Assembly: GCA_900128585.1 (NCBI GenBank)
Contig: LT642842.1
Location: 1-10,175, forward strand
DNA: 10,175 nucleotides
From: Stramenopiles sp. TOSAG23-3
Lineage: Eukaryota; Sar
Reading direction: 5' to 3'
Part shown: piece by piece, positions 1-7,715 of the stretch
Numbering within the stretch: the first letter of the stretch is position 1
Layout: each line of letters starts with the position of its first letter
Notes under the pieces: model-generated
What the model was told of the DNA's origin: nothing
The model's input: the letters and a program-made list of their open reading frames with translations, nothing else
Database searches by the model: none
Translations under genes and position numbers: made by a program

Positions 1-349
1 TTATTAATATTTGAAAATTACGGAGAGGAGTTTGGTATATTTATTATAAAAAATAATTTAAATTACATTGTCCCATCTCATACTCATCTCATCTCTTGGT
101 ATTATATTTAGTATTAATATCATATAACAAAACTTTCAAAAATTAATGTCATGTATATTATGTCATTGTTGAATTAAAACCAAATGTATAAACTCAATAC
201 AAACGTTGTTACCAACGCCAGGAAATGCGCAGGAATGCAGTAGATGCAAAGTTTGAAATCATAAAGAAGCATTTAGAGCAACGCATTGCATATTTCGAAA
301 GAGTTCATTTAATTTTGCAATCGGGCACGGAGACTTTTCCAATCTCCCT
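1..349. other. AT-rich 5' flank of the large membrane-protein gene
   Basis: No gene is visible here. The stretch is strongly AT-rich up to about position 200 and contains a short CTCAT-rich run at 74-97. A six-codon upstream ORF (ATG at 244, TAA at 262-264) lies about 85 bases before the ATG at 350. The frame of the 350 ORF is closed by a TGA at 254-256, and no in-frame ATG occurs between that stop and 350, so 350 is the first usable start. I see no clear core promoter motif. Confidence 0.5.
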
Positions 350-1255
350 ATGGATAATGAGTCGGACAAGAGTGTATATACAGACGACAATCCTGCCATG
401 ACCACGAACTTACTTAGGAACAATTCCAAAGACTTTGCCCATGTTAATGGTGGCAAAAAGAGACCGCCAATGGACTCAGACAAAGACTTGGAGTCGCAGG
501 AAGCAGTGGCCATGAACGAAGAAGATCGCTCCAATGACCCCCGCAACAAGAATGTGTGGAACGCTAACACCTGGAAAGACAATACCCTTCCAGTTGGGCC
601 AGACCTATTTACCAAATTTCCCCTGATGGAATTTCGTTCACGAAGGAAAAAGGTATCTGACTGCAAAGCATTCCTTCTACCGATATTAGTACTTTGTTGG
701 TCGTTGGTTCTGTTTACGGCTTACTTTTGGATGACTTCCCAGAAAACTGTCGGACATTTGCGGCTCGATCAGGTGTCTAACATCACCATAAGCACAACAG
801 GATGCGACGTCATTTTCCACCATCCAAAAATGGCGCAGAGCTGGAATTTTCTAGGTCTGGGCAAAGCATTCACGCAGGATTCGTGCGAATTCTTGATTGC
901 TTCACAAGAGCATCTTTCACCATGCATTTCGTGGATATACAATGGCAAGTTTGACCTTTCAAATTTGTTCACTGACCAGACCTACAGGAATTCCAGCGAA
1001 TCCGATGGGAGTGGCGTTGTTGCCAGGAATACATCAACAGGAGTCGTTGTAAAAGCGTTCGAAAGATTAAACTCTTTTACGCCTTGCAAAGTCAACATTT
1101 GGGCAGCAGACCCGCTAAAAACAGTGACAATAATCAGTACTATCAGGCACATTGACGTCAAGAAAATCGACTCTGAAAGCATAAACCAATCGTGCTGTTT
1201 AGTCCGATGTCAGACGGGTCTGTTTCAGTTGAAGGCATTGGAAACCATGATCTAG
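350..1255 (+). CDS. N-terminal segment of a large membrane protein: one membrane helix plus glycosylated ectodomain
   Basis: This 301-codon ORF begins at the first ATG after an in-frame TGA at 254-256. Residues 1-105 are acidic and polar with a basic RSRRKK patch at 96-101, as expected for a cytosolic tail. Residues 107-128 form a clear hydrophobic helix. The rest is polar with four N-glycosylation sequons (N144, N214, N227, N279) and spaced cysteines (C152, C179, C192, C246), suggesting an extracytoplasmic domain. The frame stops at 1253-1255, but from about 1177 the adjacent frame carries a second membrane helix and runs on toward the 1,425-codon ORF. I infer that this is the amino end of that larger protein and that residues after about 280 are out of frame. 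It could instead be a separate single-pass type II membrane protein. I do not recognise the family. Confidence 0.72.
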   Translation: MDNESDKSVYTDDNPAMTTNLLRNNSKDFAHVNGGKKRPPMDSDKDLESQEAVAMNEEDRSNDPRNKNVWNANTWKDNTLPVGPDLFTKFPLMEFRSRRKKVSDCKAFLLPILVLCWSLVLFTAYFWMTSQKTVGHLRLDQVSNITISTTGCDVIFHHPKMAQSWNFLGLGKAFTQDSCEFLIASQEHLSPCISWIYNGKFDLSNLFTDQTYRNSSESDGSGVVARNTSTGVVVKAFERLNSFTPCKVNIWAADPLKTVTIISTIRHIDVKKIDSESINQSCCLVRCQTGLFQLKALETMI

Positions 1256-1449
1256 CAGCAGTGGCCAGGTGGACTTTGTTCTTCAGCATTAGTCTTGGCG
1301 CCCTTACATTTTGCTGTTGCGGCTGCAAAGCAATACATTTGCCAAAAAAAATAATTACAAAAAAATATAAAGAGATGATCAAGAAGAAACGAAAACTAAG
1401 TCTTACTGAGAGGCAAATACACCTGGAAAGAAGGTCAGCGAAGCTTTGA
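1177..1449 (+). CDS. Middle segment of the large membrane protein: second helix and basic stalk
   Basis: This frame opens after a TGA at 1174-1176 and closes at a TGA at 1447-1449. It has no convincing ATG start of its own: the first ATG (1207) is internal to coding-like sequence, and 1192 is GTG. It encodes a hydrophobic helix at about 1264-1326 ending in a CCCGC cysteine cluster, then a lysine/arginine-rich stretch at about 1340-1440. It is in the same frame as, and directly abuts, the 1,425-codon ORF, whose first 45 residues continue the same basic character. That continuity across the TGA is the main reason to treat all pieces as one protein. With the helix at residues 107-128 of the upstream ORF it would enclose a glycosylated loop. 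The start coordinate is only the codon after the upstream stop; the real junction with the 350 frame lies somewhere in 1177-1252. Confidence 0.55.
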   Translation, partial: KHKPIVLFSPMSDGSVSVEGIGNHDLAAVARWTLFFSISLGALTFCCCGCKAIHLPKKIITKKYKEMIKKKRKLSLTERQIHLERRSAKL

Positions 1450-4400
1450 TTGGAGAGGGAGGAAAACGGTTTTTTTTGGGACGACAAAGAGCTATGGAAA
1501 AAGTACAACGATGAAAAGAAGACAAGAAGAGCAAAGAAGAGGAAGAAAGATAACGAAAAACAGCGCAGGCAAACGAATATCAATTTGCATGAAAACAGCT
1601 ATTGCATGAACGTACCGTTTTTTATGGATTCAGAAAAAATTGAATTTATAGATTGTGCAATAATGTCACTTAATAATGTACTAGACATTGAACTAAGAAA
1701 AGCGAATGTGGGAGAAGAAATCGCGACGGCTGTACATGGAAACAAGGCTAAGTGCATGTCGGGGTGTAGCAAACAAGCACTTAAAAACAATTGCTCCGCG
1801 ATGTTGCGTCCTTTCTTCTCTTTGTTGAGAAAACTTTCGAGCATAGTGTATTCTACTGAAGACACTTCTGACATTGAATGTTTGCGTAACAAGTTTACCA
1901 CGCTTCAGAACAGCGACAGTTTTGCGCTTTCTGTCAAGAACATCGAGGACTTGGAGAAAAAGTTAATCAAGATCGAGAGTGCCTGGTTAGAGTACAAAAA
2001 AAACCAAATCGGTAATATTGACAAGCTGTCTTTTTGGGAAGTACCTTTAATTTTCTATGAGTTTCGAATCAGGCCTTCCAAGGCAGGCGGCCTGGAAGTT
2101 TTTTTAAGAAACCATCTTTTGTACGAGAAAAAGGTATTGGCTCAATGGTGGTCGGGCTTAAAAACCAATCAATGGCTGTGGATTCTCACTAAGTTCAAGA
2201 TTAAATCTTGCATGAATTTAAAAATGCAATATGTCAGAGAAACTGCAAAGATAAAAATTTCTGATGGAAATAATGACCACTCTGAGCCAGCAGGAAAATT
2301 TGAAGAAAGCTTTCGTAAGCTTTCCAACTCTAAAGGTATTTCACTGGCCAACCTACAGGCACGGTACGATGAGTATCGTTTCGACAGACAATTGAAAAAA
2401 AAACAAGTCAATGTAAATGCTATCGAAAAAATGCTAAGCCGAGAGTGCTTTGATATAAACTATAACCGGGAAGAACGGCGGTTAACCGAAGTCGTTTTTC
2501 TAAACAAACCAGTGACCGGCATAGACTATCTCTACGAGTCATTGATCTGGCTTGGGCTGGTTGCCTCACAGGAATTTTTGATACTATTCTTATTGTTGCC
2601 CGGTGCGGCAATCATACTCTTTCACCACCACCAGGCCAAGTTTTTCACTGCATCGCCCATGTTTCAGTACGAAGACTTGCGATATCGTCCATATACTATC
2701 GCTAGAGTGTATGAGATGGAACCCCTGTTCGTCCCTATCGTTCTTGGTTTACTGTACTTTGTGTTGGCAAACCTTGACTTGTTCATATATTACGTGTCCT
2801 CTAGTTTATTGGAAAAACCTAATTCAGACAAATATTTCAAGACAAAAGATACTGTTAGGCAAAGAGAAAGACCTACAAAATCTAGTTCGGGAACCATGCG
2901 CAAACTGCAAAACATTGCAAAAACGTCTTGCTGTTTCTGTTGTGACTCAAGATCGCTGCACGAGTACGAAATTTACAGAAAAAATATACTCAGGGATGGG
3001 ACTGTTGACAGCTATATTTGTATCAAGAAAGACGATGAAGGTAACGTGGAAGTTACATCCATGACAAAAGACTCAATAACCCGTGTTCCGACAACTAAAG
3101 ACAAATGCAAATCAGTCCTGTATGCTATTGCACGAAGGGTTTGCAGGATTATCCATTTCTTGTTCAGACTGTCCATTTACTTGTTACTGTCTTTTTACTT
3201 GGCGTATGCTACCACTGTCCTGATATGGTGGATTTTGGGGGCAATAATTAACCCAGAGAGAATGCTAGCTTTTGCATCTGCAGGAATGGTCTTCGTTGGG
3301 ACATTTTACAAGTTAGTGTCTGATTTCATGGCTATGAAACACGAAGCAAAGTTGCAGATTAAGGTGTACGTTTCTGAAATGTTTGAAAGAATCATAAGGA
3401 GGTCAAAGAATGAAATTGGTTCAAGCGTTGCTGCAGCGACTAGCAATGTAAAATTGCCAGCTTTACCGGGCGTTTTCTCTGCTTTGACAAAGAAAAAATC
3501 CCCCCTAGAAATCTACAACAAGCTAAAAACGGAGGACGGCATAAAAGAACTCGTAAACGATGTTCTGAATTTACAATTTCAAGACTTGTTGAATGGCATT
3601 ATTTACCGGATTGTTGATAACAGCATTGAGAAGATAAGCAAAGACCTGGAGAGCAAGCCAGGCCGTGGACAAGACGACATTGAAACGGACAAGATGGTAA
3701 AACGAGTACTGCTTCTTGAAAACAAAATCTTTGAAGTATTGAAAAGTGAATCGCCAACTAGCACTTTAGCAAATTTATGCAAATCTCACGTCCCAAAAAG
3801 CATCCATCCGAATTTATACGTTTTAGACGAGCTTAGCAAGAAGGCTCACAAGTTCGAGTTTGCTCTTCTCATTCTTAAAGAATTTGTCAAATGTCTTATG
3901 CACCCAAAGCCTGAGCTCGCAACGTCTTTTAGGTCGTTCCTAGGAAAGACGCTGGAAAAAATGGTTGAAAAATACTGCTGTAAGGAGGAAGACAAGGTGC
4001 CCAAGCCAGACAAGGCGCCTGTTCGCCTCGTGTGCTACACAGTGGGCTTATTAGCATCCCGAGACAATTTCTACGCTCACGTTTGGTTGAATAAGTTAGA
4101 AGCAGAAGCACTTACCATCGTTTCAGAAAACAATGCGGACCCGAACACAAAGGAATATGTAAAACTTATATTTTGGGTCGCAGGCGTGCTGTTTGAGGAT
4201 GAAAAGATATTTCTAACGTTTGTGCACCACATTCTTGATATTTTTTCTTTTGTAACGAAGACGAAGTCAAATGATACCGTAAAAGGGAACAAAAGGTCGA
4301 AGAGCGCAGACAAGAAAACACTTCCATGCACATTACTGATGAAGAATATCTATTTGGTGAAGGTTTTGTACATTCCTCAAATATTAAAGCAGTGGAACAG

Positions 4401-5727
4401 CATTCGGACTGAAGAAGATGTAGAGGGTTTGGTCAAGATTCTTAAAGATGTCCAAAACGATGTAATCAGGATGATCCCAATCGCTTTGAACGGCGGCACG
4501 CAGTTCTTCCAGTCTGGCACGTGGAAAATAGGATTATCCCGAATTACAAATTCATTTTTTCCCAACCCTAACCCAAAGAATGAAATCTCTTTGACAAAAT
4601 CTGAATCGGATGAGAATAATATGAAGGGCTTTAAAACATTGGTAAACCTTTTTGGCAGAGTGATTCAATTGCTTTTTTCTGTTCCCGCCGTGAAAATGAA
4701 CAACAAGGATTTTCAGAAAATTATTGAAAACGAGAAAAAAATATTACGAAAGATAGACAGTAAGGAGGACACGACTGTTTTGAGTCTGGAAAAGAAACAC
4801 TCAGATGAAAAAAATACCGTCACTGATACAGACATAGTGAGCGTGTTTCATAATTTCCTTGACGAAATAATTTTGAAAAATATGAAGGTGCTTCCGCACA
4901 GGCACATGCCTGACGTTTTAGAGAGTCTGACACGTTGGCTTGCCGGACAAATGATTGTAAATGAAAAAACAGGAGATCATGAAGATGTATTACACAAAAA
5001 CATAAAAAAAGTGGAAACATTTTATTCCCATTTTCACGCAATCTTATCGTCATCGGACAGTCCTGCTCAAACGCTGCAGCATGGAAAAAAGATAGTGATA
5101 GATTTCGTTGAACTCTATTTGCCAAATGAGCTCGACAAGGCCCTTACTTTTATAAGGGACGGGGAGAGAATTCGGAACACAGCAATGAAATTGAAGTTGA
5201 AAGCAATGCAAGCAATGCGTGATGTTTCACCATCCGATAAGTACGACGCAATGTTTTACGAAGTGGACACTAGTGGTGATGGAAAAATAGATTATGCAGA
5301 GTACAAAATGCTATGTAACGATACTTTGAGCTTGAACTTGAGCGAGCACAAAATGAGACAACTGTTTGCCAATTCAGACGTTAGCAACGAAGGTAACCTG
5401 AACATTAACGAATTCAGAGGAGCCATGGATAAGCTCCAGGCTGAAATGTCAAAAAGCGTCCTCTCAAGGCTGGGATTAGGCCGCCAGGATCTTCTGAGTT
5501 CTGTTTTATACGTTGTAGTTTCATTGGGTTGCATTCTAACTTTCATACTTTTTGGATTCCACGCCTTTACTGGGGGAAGCGCAATAGCCGCAGGAATCGG
5601 AGCTTTGCTGCCGCTGGTAACAGGATTTACAGGGAAAGCAATGGGGCTCCCACAAACGTTCAAGCGCGTGGATCTAAGAAAGTTAATCGACAGAGTGATG
5701 AAGGAAGATTTTCAGGAAAGCAACTGA
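1450..5727 (+). CDS. Large polytopic membrane protein with C-terminal paired EF-hands (main body)
   Basis: This is a 1,425-codon ORF. Its first codon, TTG, directly follows an in-frame TGA and the first ATG is at 1606, so it is probably the continuation of the upstream segments; alone it would start at 1606 or later. Numbering from 1450: residues 20-42 are very basic; hydrophobic helices lie near 363-391, 425-450, 567-600 and 603-622; a CCFCC cluster sits at 494-498. Residues 640-1250 are largely soluble, helical and charged. EF-hand loop 1 (1273-1284: D1273, S1275, D1277, G1278, I1280, E1284) is canonical. Loop 2 (1310-1321: D1310, S1312, E1314, G1315, E1321) lies 37 residues later, the usual pair spacing. 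Two more hydrophobic segments follow at about 1351-1371 and 1375-1393. Calcium binding is well supported; transport, channel or scaffold function is unknown. The frame ends at TGA 5725-5727, and the intact 4.3 kb argues against long neutral decay. Confidence 0.85.
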   Translation: MEREENGFFWDDKELWKKYNDEKKTRRAKKRKKDNEKQRRQTNINLHENSYCMNVPFFMDSEKIEFIDCAIMSLNNVLDIELRKANVGEEIATAVHGNKAKCMSGCSKQALKNNCSAMLRPFFSLLRKLSSIVYSTEDTSDIECLRNKFTTLQNSDSFALSVKNIEDLEKKLIKIESAWLEYKKNQIGNIDKLSFWEVPLIFYEFRIRPSKAGGLEVFLRNHLLYEKKVLAQWWSGLKTNQWLWILTKFKIKSCMNLKMQYVRETAKIKISDGNNDHSEPAGKFEESFRKLSNSKGISLANLQARYDEYRFDRQLKKKQVNVNAIEKMLSRECFDINYNREERRLTEVVFLNKPVTGIDYLYESLIWLGLVASQEFLILFLLLPGAAIILFHHHQAKFFTASPMFQYEDLRYRPYTIARVYEMEPLFVPIVLGLLYFVLANLDLFIYYVSSSLLEKPNSDKYFKTKDTVRQRERPTKSSSGTMRKLQNIAKTSCCFCCDSRSLHEYEIYRKNILRDGTVDSYICIKKDDEGNVEVTSMTKDSITRVPTTKDKCKSVLYAIARRVCRIIHFLFRLSIYLLLSFYLAYATTVLIWWILGAIINPERMLAFASAGMVFVGTFYKLVSDFMAMKHEAKLQIKVYVSEMFERIIRRSKNEIGSSVAAATSNVKLPALPGVFSALTKKKSPLEIYNKLKTEDGIKELVNDVLNLQFQDLLNGIIYRIVDNSIEKISKDLESKPGRGQDDIETDKMVKRVLLLENKIFEVLKSESPTSTLANLCKSHVPKSIHPNLYVLDELSKKAHKFEFALLILKEFVKCLMHPKPELATSFRSFLGKTLEKMVEKYCCKEEDKVPKPDKAPVRLVCYTVGLLASRDNFYAHVWLNKLEAEALTIVSENNADPNTKEYVKLIFWVAGVLFEDEKIFLTFVHHILDIFSFVTKTKSNDTVKGNKRSKSADKKTLPCTLLMKNIYLVKVLYIPQILKQWNSIRTEEDVEGLVKILKDVQNDVIRMIPIALNGGTQFFQSGTWKIGLSRITNSFFPNPNPKNEISLTKSESDENNMKGFKTLVNLFGRVIQLLFSVPAVKMNNKDFQKIIENEKKILRKIDSKEDTTVLSLEKKHSDEKNTVTDTDIVSVFHNFLDEIILKNMKVLPHRHMPDVLESLTRWLAGQMIVNEKTGDHEDVLHKNIKKVETFYSHFHAILSSSDSPAQTLQHGKKIVIDFVELYLPNELDKALTFIRDGERIRNTAMKLKLKAMQAMRDVSPSDKYDAMFYEVDTSGDGKIDYAEYKMLCNDTLSLNLSEHKMRQLFANSDVSNEGNLNINEFRGAMDKLQAEMSKSVLSRLGLGRQDLLSSVLYVVVSLGCILTFILFGFHAFTGGSAIAAGIGALLPLVTGFTGKAMGLPQTFKRVDLRKLIDRVMKEDFQESN

Positions 5728-5841
5728 AGACAGTTCGAGTTAGAATGCTTAAAGTCTTAGTACTTTTTCCAAAAAAGAGACACAGCGCCTTAGAGAACAG
5801 TTTACCTAAATAACCGCCATTTTATATTAATTTAAAATTAT

Positions 5842-5847
5842 AATAAA
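5842..5847 (+). terminator. Candidate poly(A) signal AATAAA
   Basis: This is the first AATAAA downstream of the stop codon at 5725-5727, about 115 bases away. It lies on the outer edge of the MITE, where AATAAA runs into the terminal repeat. It may be the 3' processing signal of the large membrane-protein gene, supplied by the inserted element. The base match is certain; use is inferred from position alone. Confidence 0.35.
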
Positions 5848-6070
5848 AACAAGAAAATTGGCTGTTATTTAGGTAATTAAAATTAATGTACTGCGAACTG
5901 AACTCTAAATTTCGAACTTATCATCCGATATCTCACTCATAGGTGACTCAATCCTTGTACAAAATTATATAAATAATCATTTTCGCGGTATAATAATATT
6001 AAAAACAAGAAAATGAAGACGATAAATTTTAATTACTAAAAAAAAAAACAGCCAATTTTTTGTTTTTATT
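5842..6070. mobile_element. MITE-like element, ~225 bp, with ~43 bp terminal inverted repeats
   Basis: The left end (5845-5887) and the reverse complement of the right end (6025-6067) match over about 43 bases. The outer 21-22 bases are identical except for one deleted C, and both ends contain TTGGCTGTT and GTAATTAAAATT. On the minus strand the interior has an ATG at 5940-5938 opening a 12-codon frame (MSEISDDKFEI, stop 5907-5905), which resembles the start of a transposase gene cut off by internal deletion. The same start context recurs at 9881-9923. Flanks read ATAA on the left and TTAT on the right; related ends in the window abut TTAA, so a TTAA target (piggyBac-like) is possible, but no clean target duplication survives. 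Confidence 0.7.
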
Positions 6071-6193
6071 GAAGTACTAATACTTGGTAATTGATCTTCC
6101 TGTAGCATGGTATTATATTATCGTACGGTACCGCCGTGAAAATGTAATAAATGGTATATAATTAATACGAATTTATAATTTTTTGTTTTTAAT
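6071..6193. mobile_element. Degenerate relic of the same MITE family, opposite orientation
   Basis: The plus strand at about 6107-6165 resembles the minus strand of the adjacent MITE at about 5965-6000: both have TATTAT-rich sequence, then ACCG, GAAAATG, and a WATAAATT-like run. The stretch ends at 6174-6193 with an AT-rich block and GTTTTTAATTT, like the outer end of the repeat at 10101-10116, but the CAGCC core is missing. I read this as an eroded second copy inserted next to the complete one. The alignment was done by eye and is gapped, so the exact extent is uncertain. Confidence 0.4.
6188..6193 (-). terminator. Candidate variant poly(A) signal ATTAAA
   Basis: On the minus strand ATTAAA lies about 80 bases beyond the TAA stop of the coiled-coil protein gene. 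It falls in the outer edge of the MITE relic. No AATAAA is evident between the stop and this point. Use as a 3' end signal is inferred from position only. Confidence 0.25.
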
Positions 6194-6272
6194 TTACAAA
6201 TCGAGGAGCAGGAAACCTCTGAAGCAGACACACACACGCAATCAACCCCGCCGGCACATTTCTTGTTCGCAG

Positions 6273-7502
6273 TTAGGCATCATATCGTTGATATGACAAA
6301 GATTTCACAGGACTGATGATACCATTGTCCCCCAAGGGATTGTCTCTTCTAAATTTTTCAGTAATGTTTTTTGTAGCTTTGGTAAAATCGTCCAAGTATT
6401 TAAAAAATTCCGGTGTTGGAATGGCACTGCCCCCCCCCGTTACAGGAACGGCATTCGCCTGGTGCTGTTTGGAACCATTTCTTTTGGCCGCACTGCTCGC
6501 AGCAAAGGCACGCATTTGCATTTTCACATTTGCCTGCGTTGAACCTGCCTTCTTTGCTCTTCTAATAATTTTACTTACCCCAATGCTTCCTTTCTTTGCC
6601 AATTCAATTTCTGCAGGATGAAGTTGCACCGCTGGGGCGAGCCTCATCTTCTCCTGCTCGTGCTCAGACTTCATCCTTTTCAACCTCGCCTCGAAAAAAC
6701 TCTGGTTCCGCTCTAATTCAATTTTTCCGTGGGATTTTATATCCTTTGATTCTCGTTCTAGGAATTCAATCCTGGCCTTCTGAGCGGAAATCAGGGTTTC
6801 TAACTGAAGAATTTTTGCTTTCAGTTTACTAATGGACACTTCGTGCATCTCTTCCAACTGAACCTTTTCCTCCTTTAGTGCTTGGGCATCGTGCATGTAC
6901 TTTTTATCGGCTGGCGTGAGCAGCCCTAGGGATGTAATCTTTACACGTGATCCAGGCGTTTGCTTTCCGTTCGATTTTTCAGCACGCCTCGATGGGGATT
7001 TTTCAGAGGGGGAAGTCGCATAGCCCTCGCCGTCGCGTTTGCCCTGCGGCGCGTTTCTTGCGTACGGGCTGGCCGCACTTCCGTTTCCCATGCGTTTTGG
7101 CGTGGACGTTGGAGTCTTTAGAAGGCCTTTTTCTTCGGAATTACTGGCCTTCTTTGCAACTTTCTTTCTTGACACGCCCTTCCCGTGCGTGGAAAAATTT
7201 CCCAATTGGGCAGGTGGATTTTTGTTGAACGGTTCTCTAAAGTTAGGCAGGTCCATTTGTCCCAGAAGTGCTTGGGCATACGTGTTTCGCAACCGTTTCC
7301 ACACCAGCACAGTAGTGGGTTCATCAAGTTTTTTGACCCAGTTGCGCACAATTGCCTGCCTTGTACGTTTGAGGCTAACATTTTTTTCTAATATGAGCGT
7401 CTTCAGTGTTTCATACTCCCGGTCGCGTTTATTTTTTGTGTTTGTTTTGGCCGCGACCTGCTTCTGAACAGCAGACCATCCGCTTTTTCTTCGCGTGGCC
7501 AT
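6273..7502 (-). CDS. Basic coiled-coil protein rich in Ser/Thr-Pro sites, function unknown
   Basis: This intact 409-codon ORF starts at an ATG (7502-7500) with A at -3 and G at +4, and an in-frame TAA lies four codons upstream. It ends at TAA. Residues 1-100 are basic and predicted helical, with tryptophans at W9, W55 and W68 that hint at a small folded domain. Residues 100-190 are basic, low-complexity and Ser/Thr-Pro-rich. Residues about 200-288 form a long heptad-like coiled coil. Residues 290-350 are Ala/Lys-rich and the C-terminus ends in a short conserved-looking tail. Nine S/T-P sites are present; those at 134 (TPKR), 169 (SPSR) and 397 (SPVK) fit a CDK-type consensus. This suggests a nuclear or cytoskeletal protein under cell-cycle phosphorylation, but that is inference and I do not recognise the family. 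A run of nine C at 6430-6438 encodes GGG near residues 356-358. Confidence 0.8.
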   Translation of the reverse strand: MATRRKSGWSAVQKQVAAKTNTKNKRDREYETLKTLILEKNVSLKRTRQAIVRNWVKKLDEPTTVLVWKRLRNTYAQALLGQMDLPNFREPFNKNPPAQLGNFSTHGKGVSRKKVAKKASNSEEKGLLKTPTSTPKRMGNGSAASPYARNAPQGKRDGEGYATSPSEKSPSRRAEKSNGKQTPGSRVKITSLGLLTPADKKYMHDAQALKEEKVQLEEMHEVSISKLKAKILQLETLISAQKARIEFLERESKDIKSHGKIELERNQSFFEARLKRMKSEHEQEKMRLAPAVQLHPAEIELAKKGSIGVSKIIRRAKKAGSTQANVKMQMRAFAASSAAKRNGSKQHQANAVPVTGGGSAIPTPEFFKYLDDFTKATKNITEKFRRDNPLGDNGIISPVKSLSYQRYDA

Positions 7503-7715
7503 TTTCGTCGCTTAGTTCGGTTTTGCAGCGATGCCAATTCCTCTACAACACACCCACTTATTAAAATAGAAGCAAATGCACAGGTCGCCAAAAAAAAACA
7601 ATGTTCATTCACTGTAACCCCCTGCTTGAAAACCACCAACCACTTTTATTGTAAACACACCAATACTAGAACTAATAACTCTTTTCACGGAGCACGGCAA
7701 AGTAGTCTGCTGACG

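Noticed and set aside
74-97. CTCAT-rich run considered as a CRISPR-like or satellite repeat
   Set aside because: Only a few imperfect five-base units are present over 24 bases; this is ordinary low complexity.
1158-1583. Minus-strand 141-codon ORF rich in Ser, Phe and Leu
   Set aside because: It is the antisense of a lysine/arginine- and glutamate-rich coding stretch, which gives Phe/Leu/Ser-rich shadow frames. No independent start context or motif supports it.
2603-3064. Plus-strand 153-codon ORF within the membrane-protein gene
   Set aside because: It is a shadow frame inside a well-supported coding region, with no recognisable domain.
5725-5760. TGA read as a sense codon, extending the large ORF by ten codons to TAG 5758-5760
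   Set aside because: The long ORF uses TGG for tryptophan and contains no other internal TGA over 1,425 codons, so a reassigned TGA is very unlikely. The same reasoning disfavours a code change as the explanation for the TGA at 1447.
7039-7467. Plus-strand 142-codon hydrophobic ORF opposite the coiled-coil gene
   Set aside because: It is antisense to the basic protein gene. Its Phe/Leu/Ser content follows from the Lys/Glu/Arg codons on the other strand.
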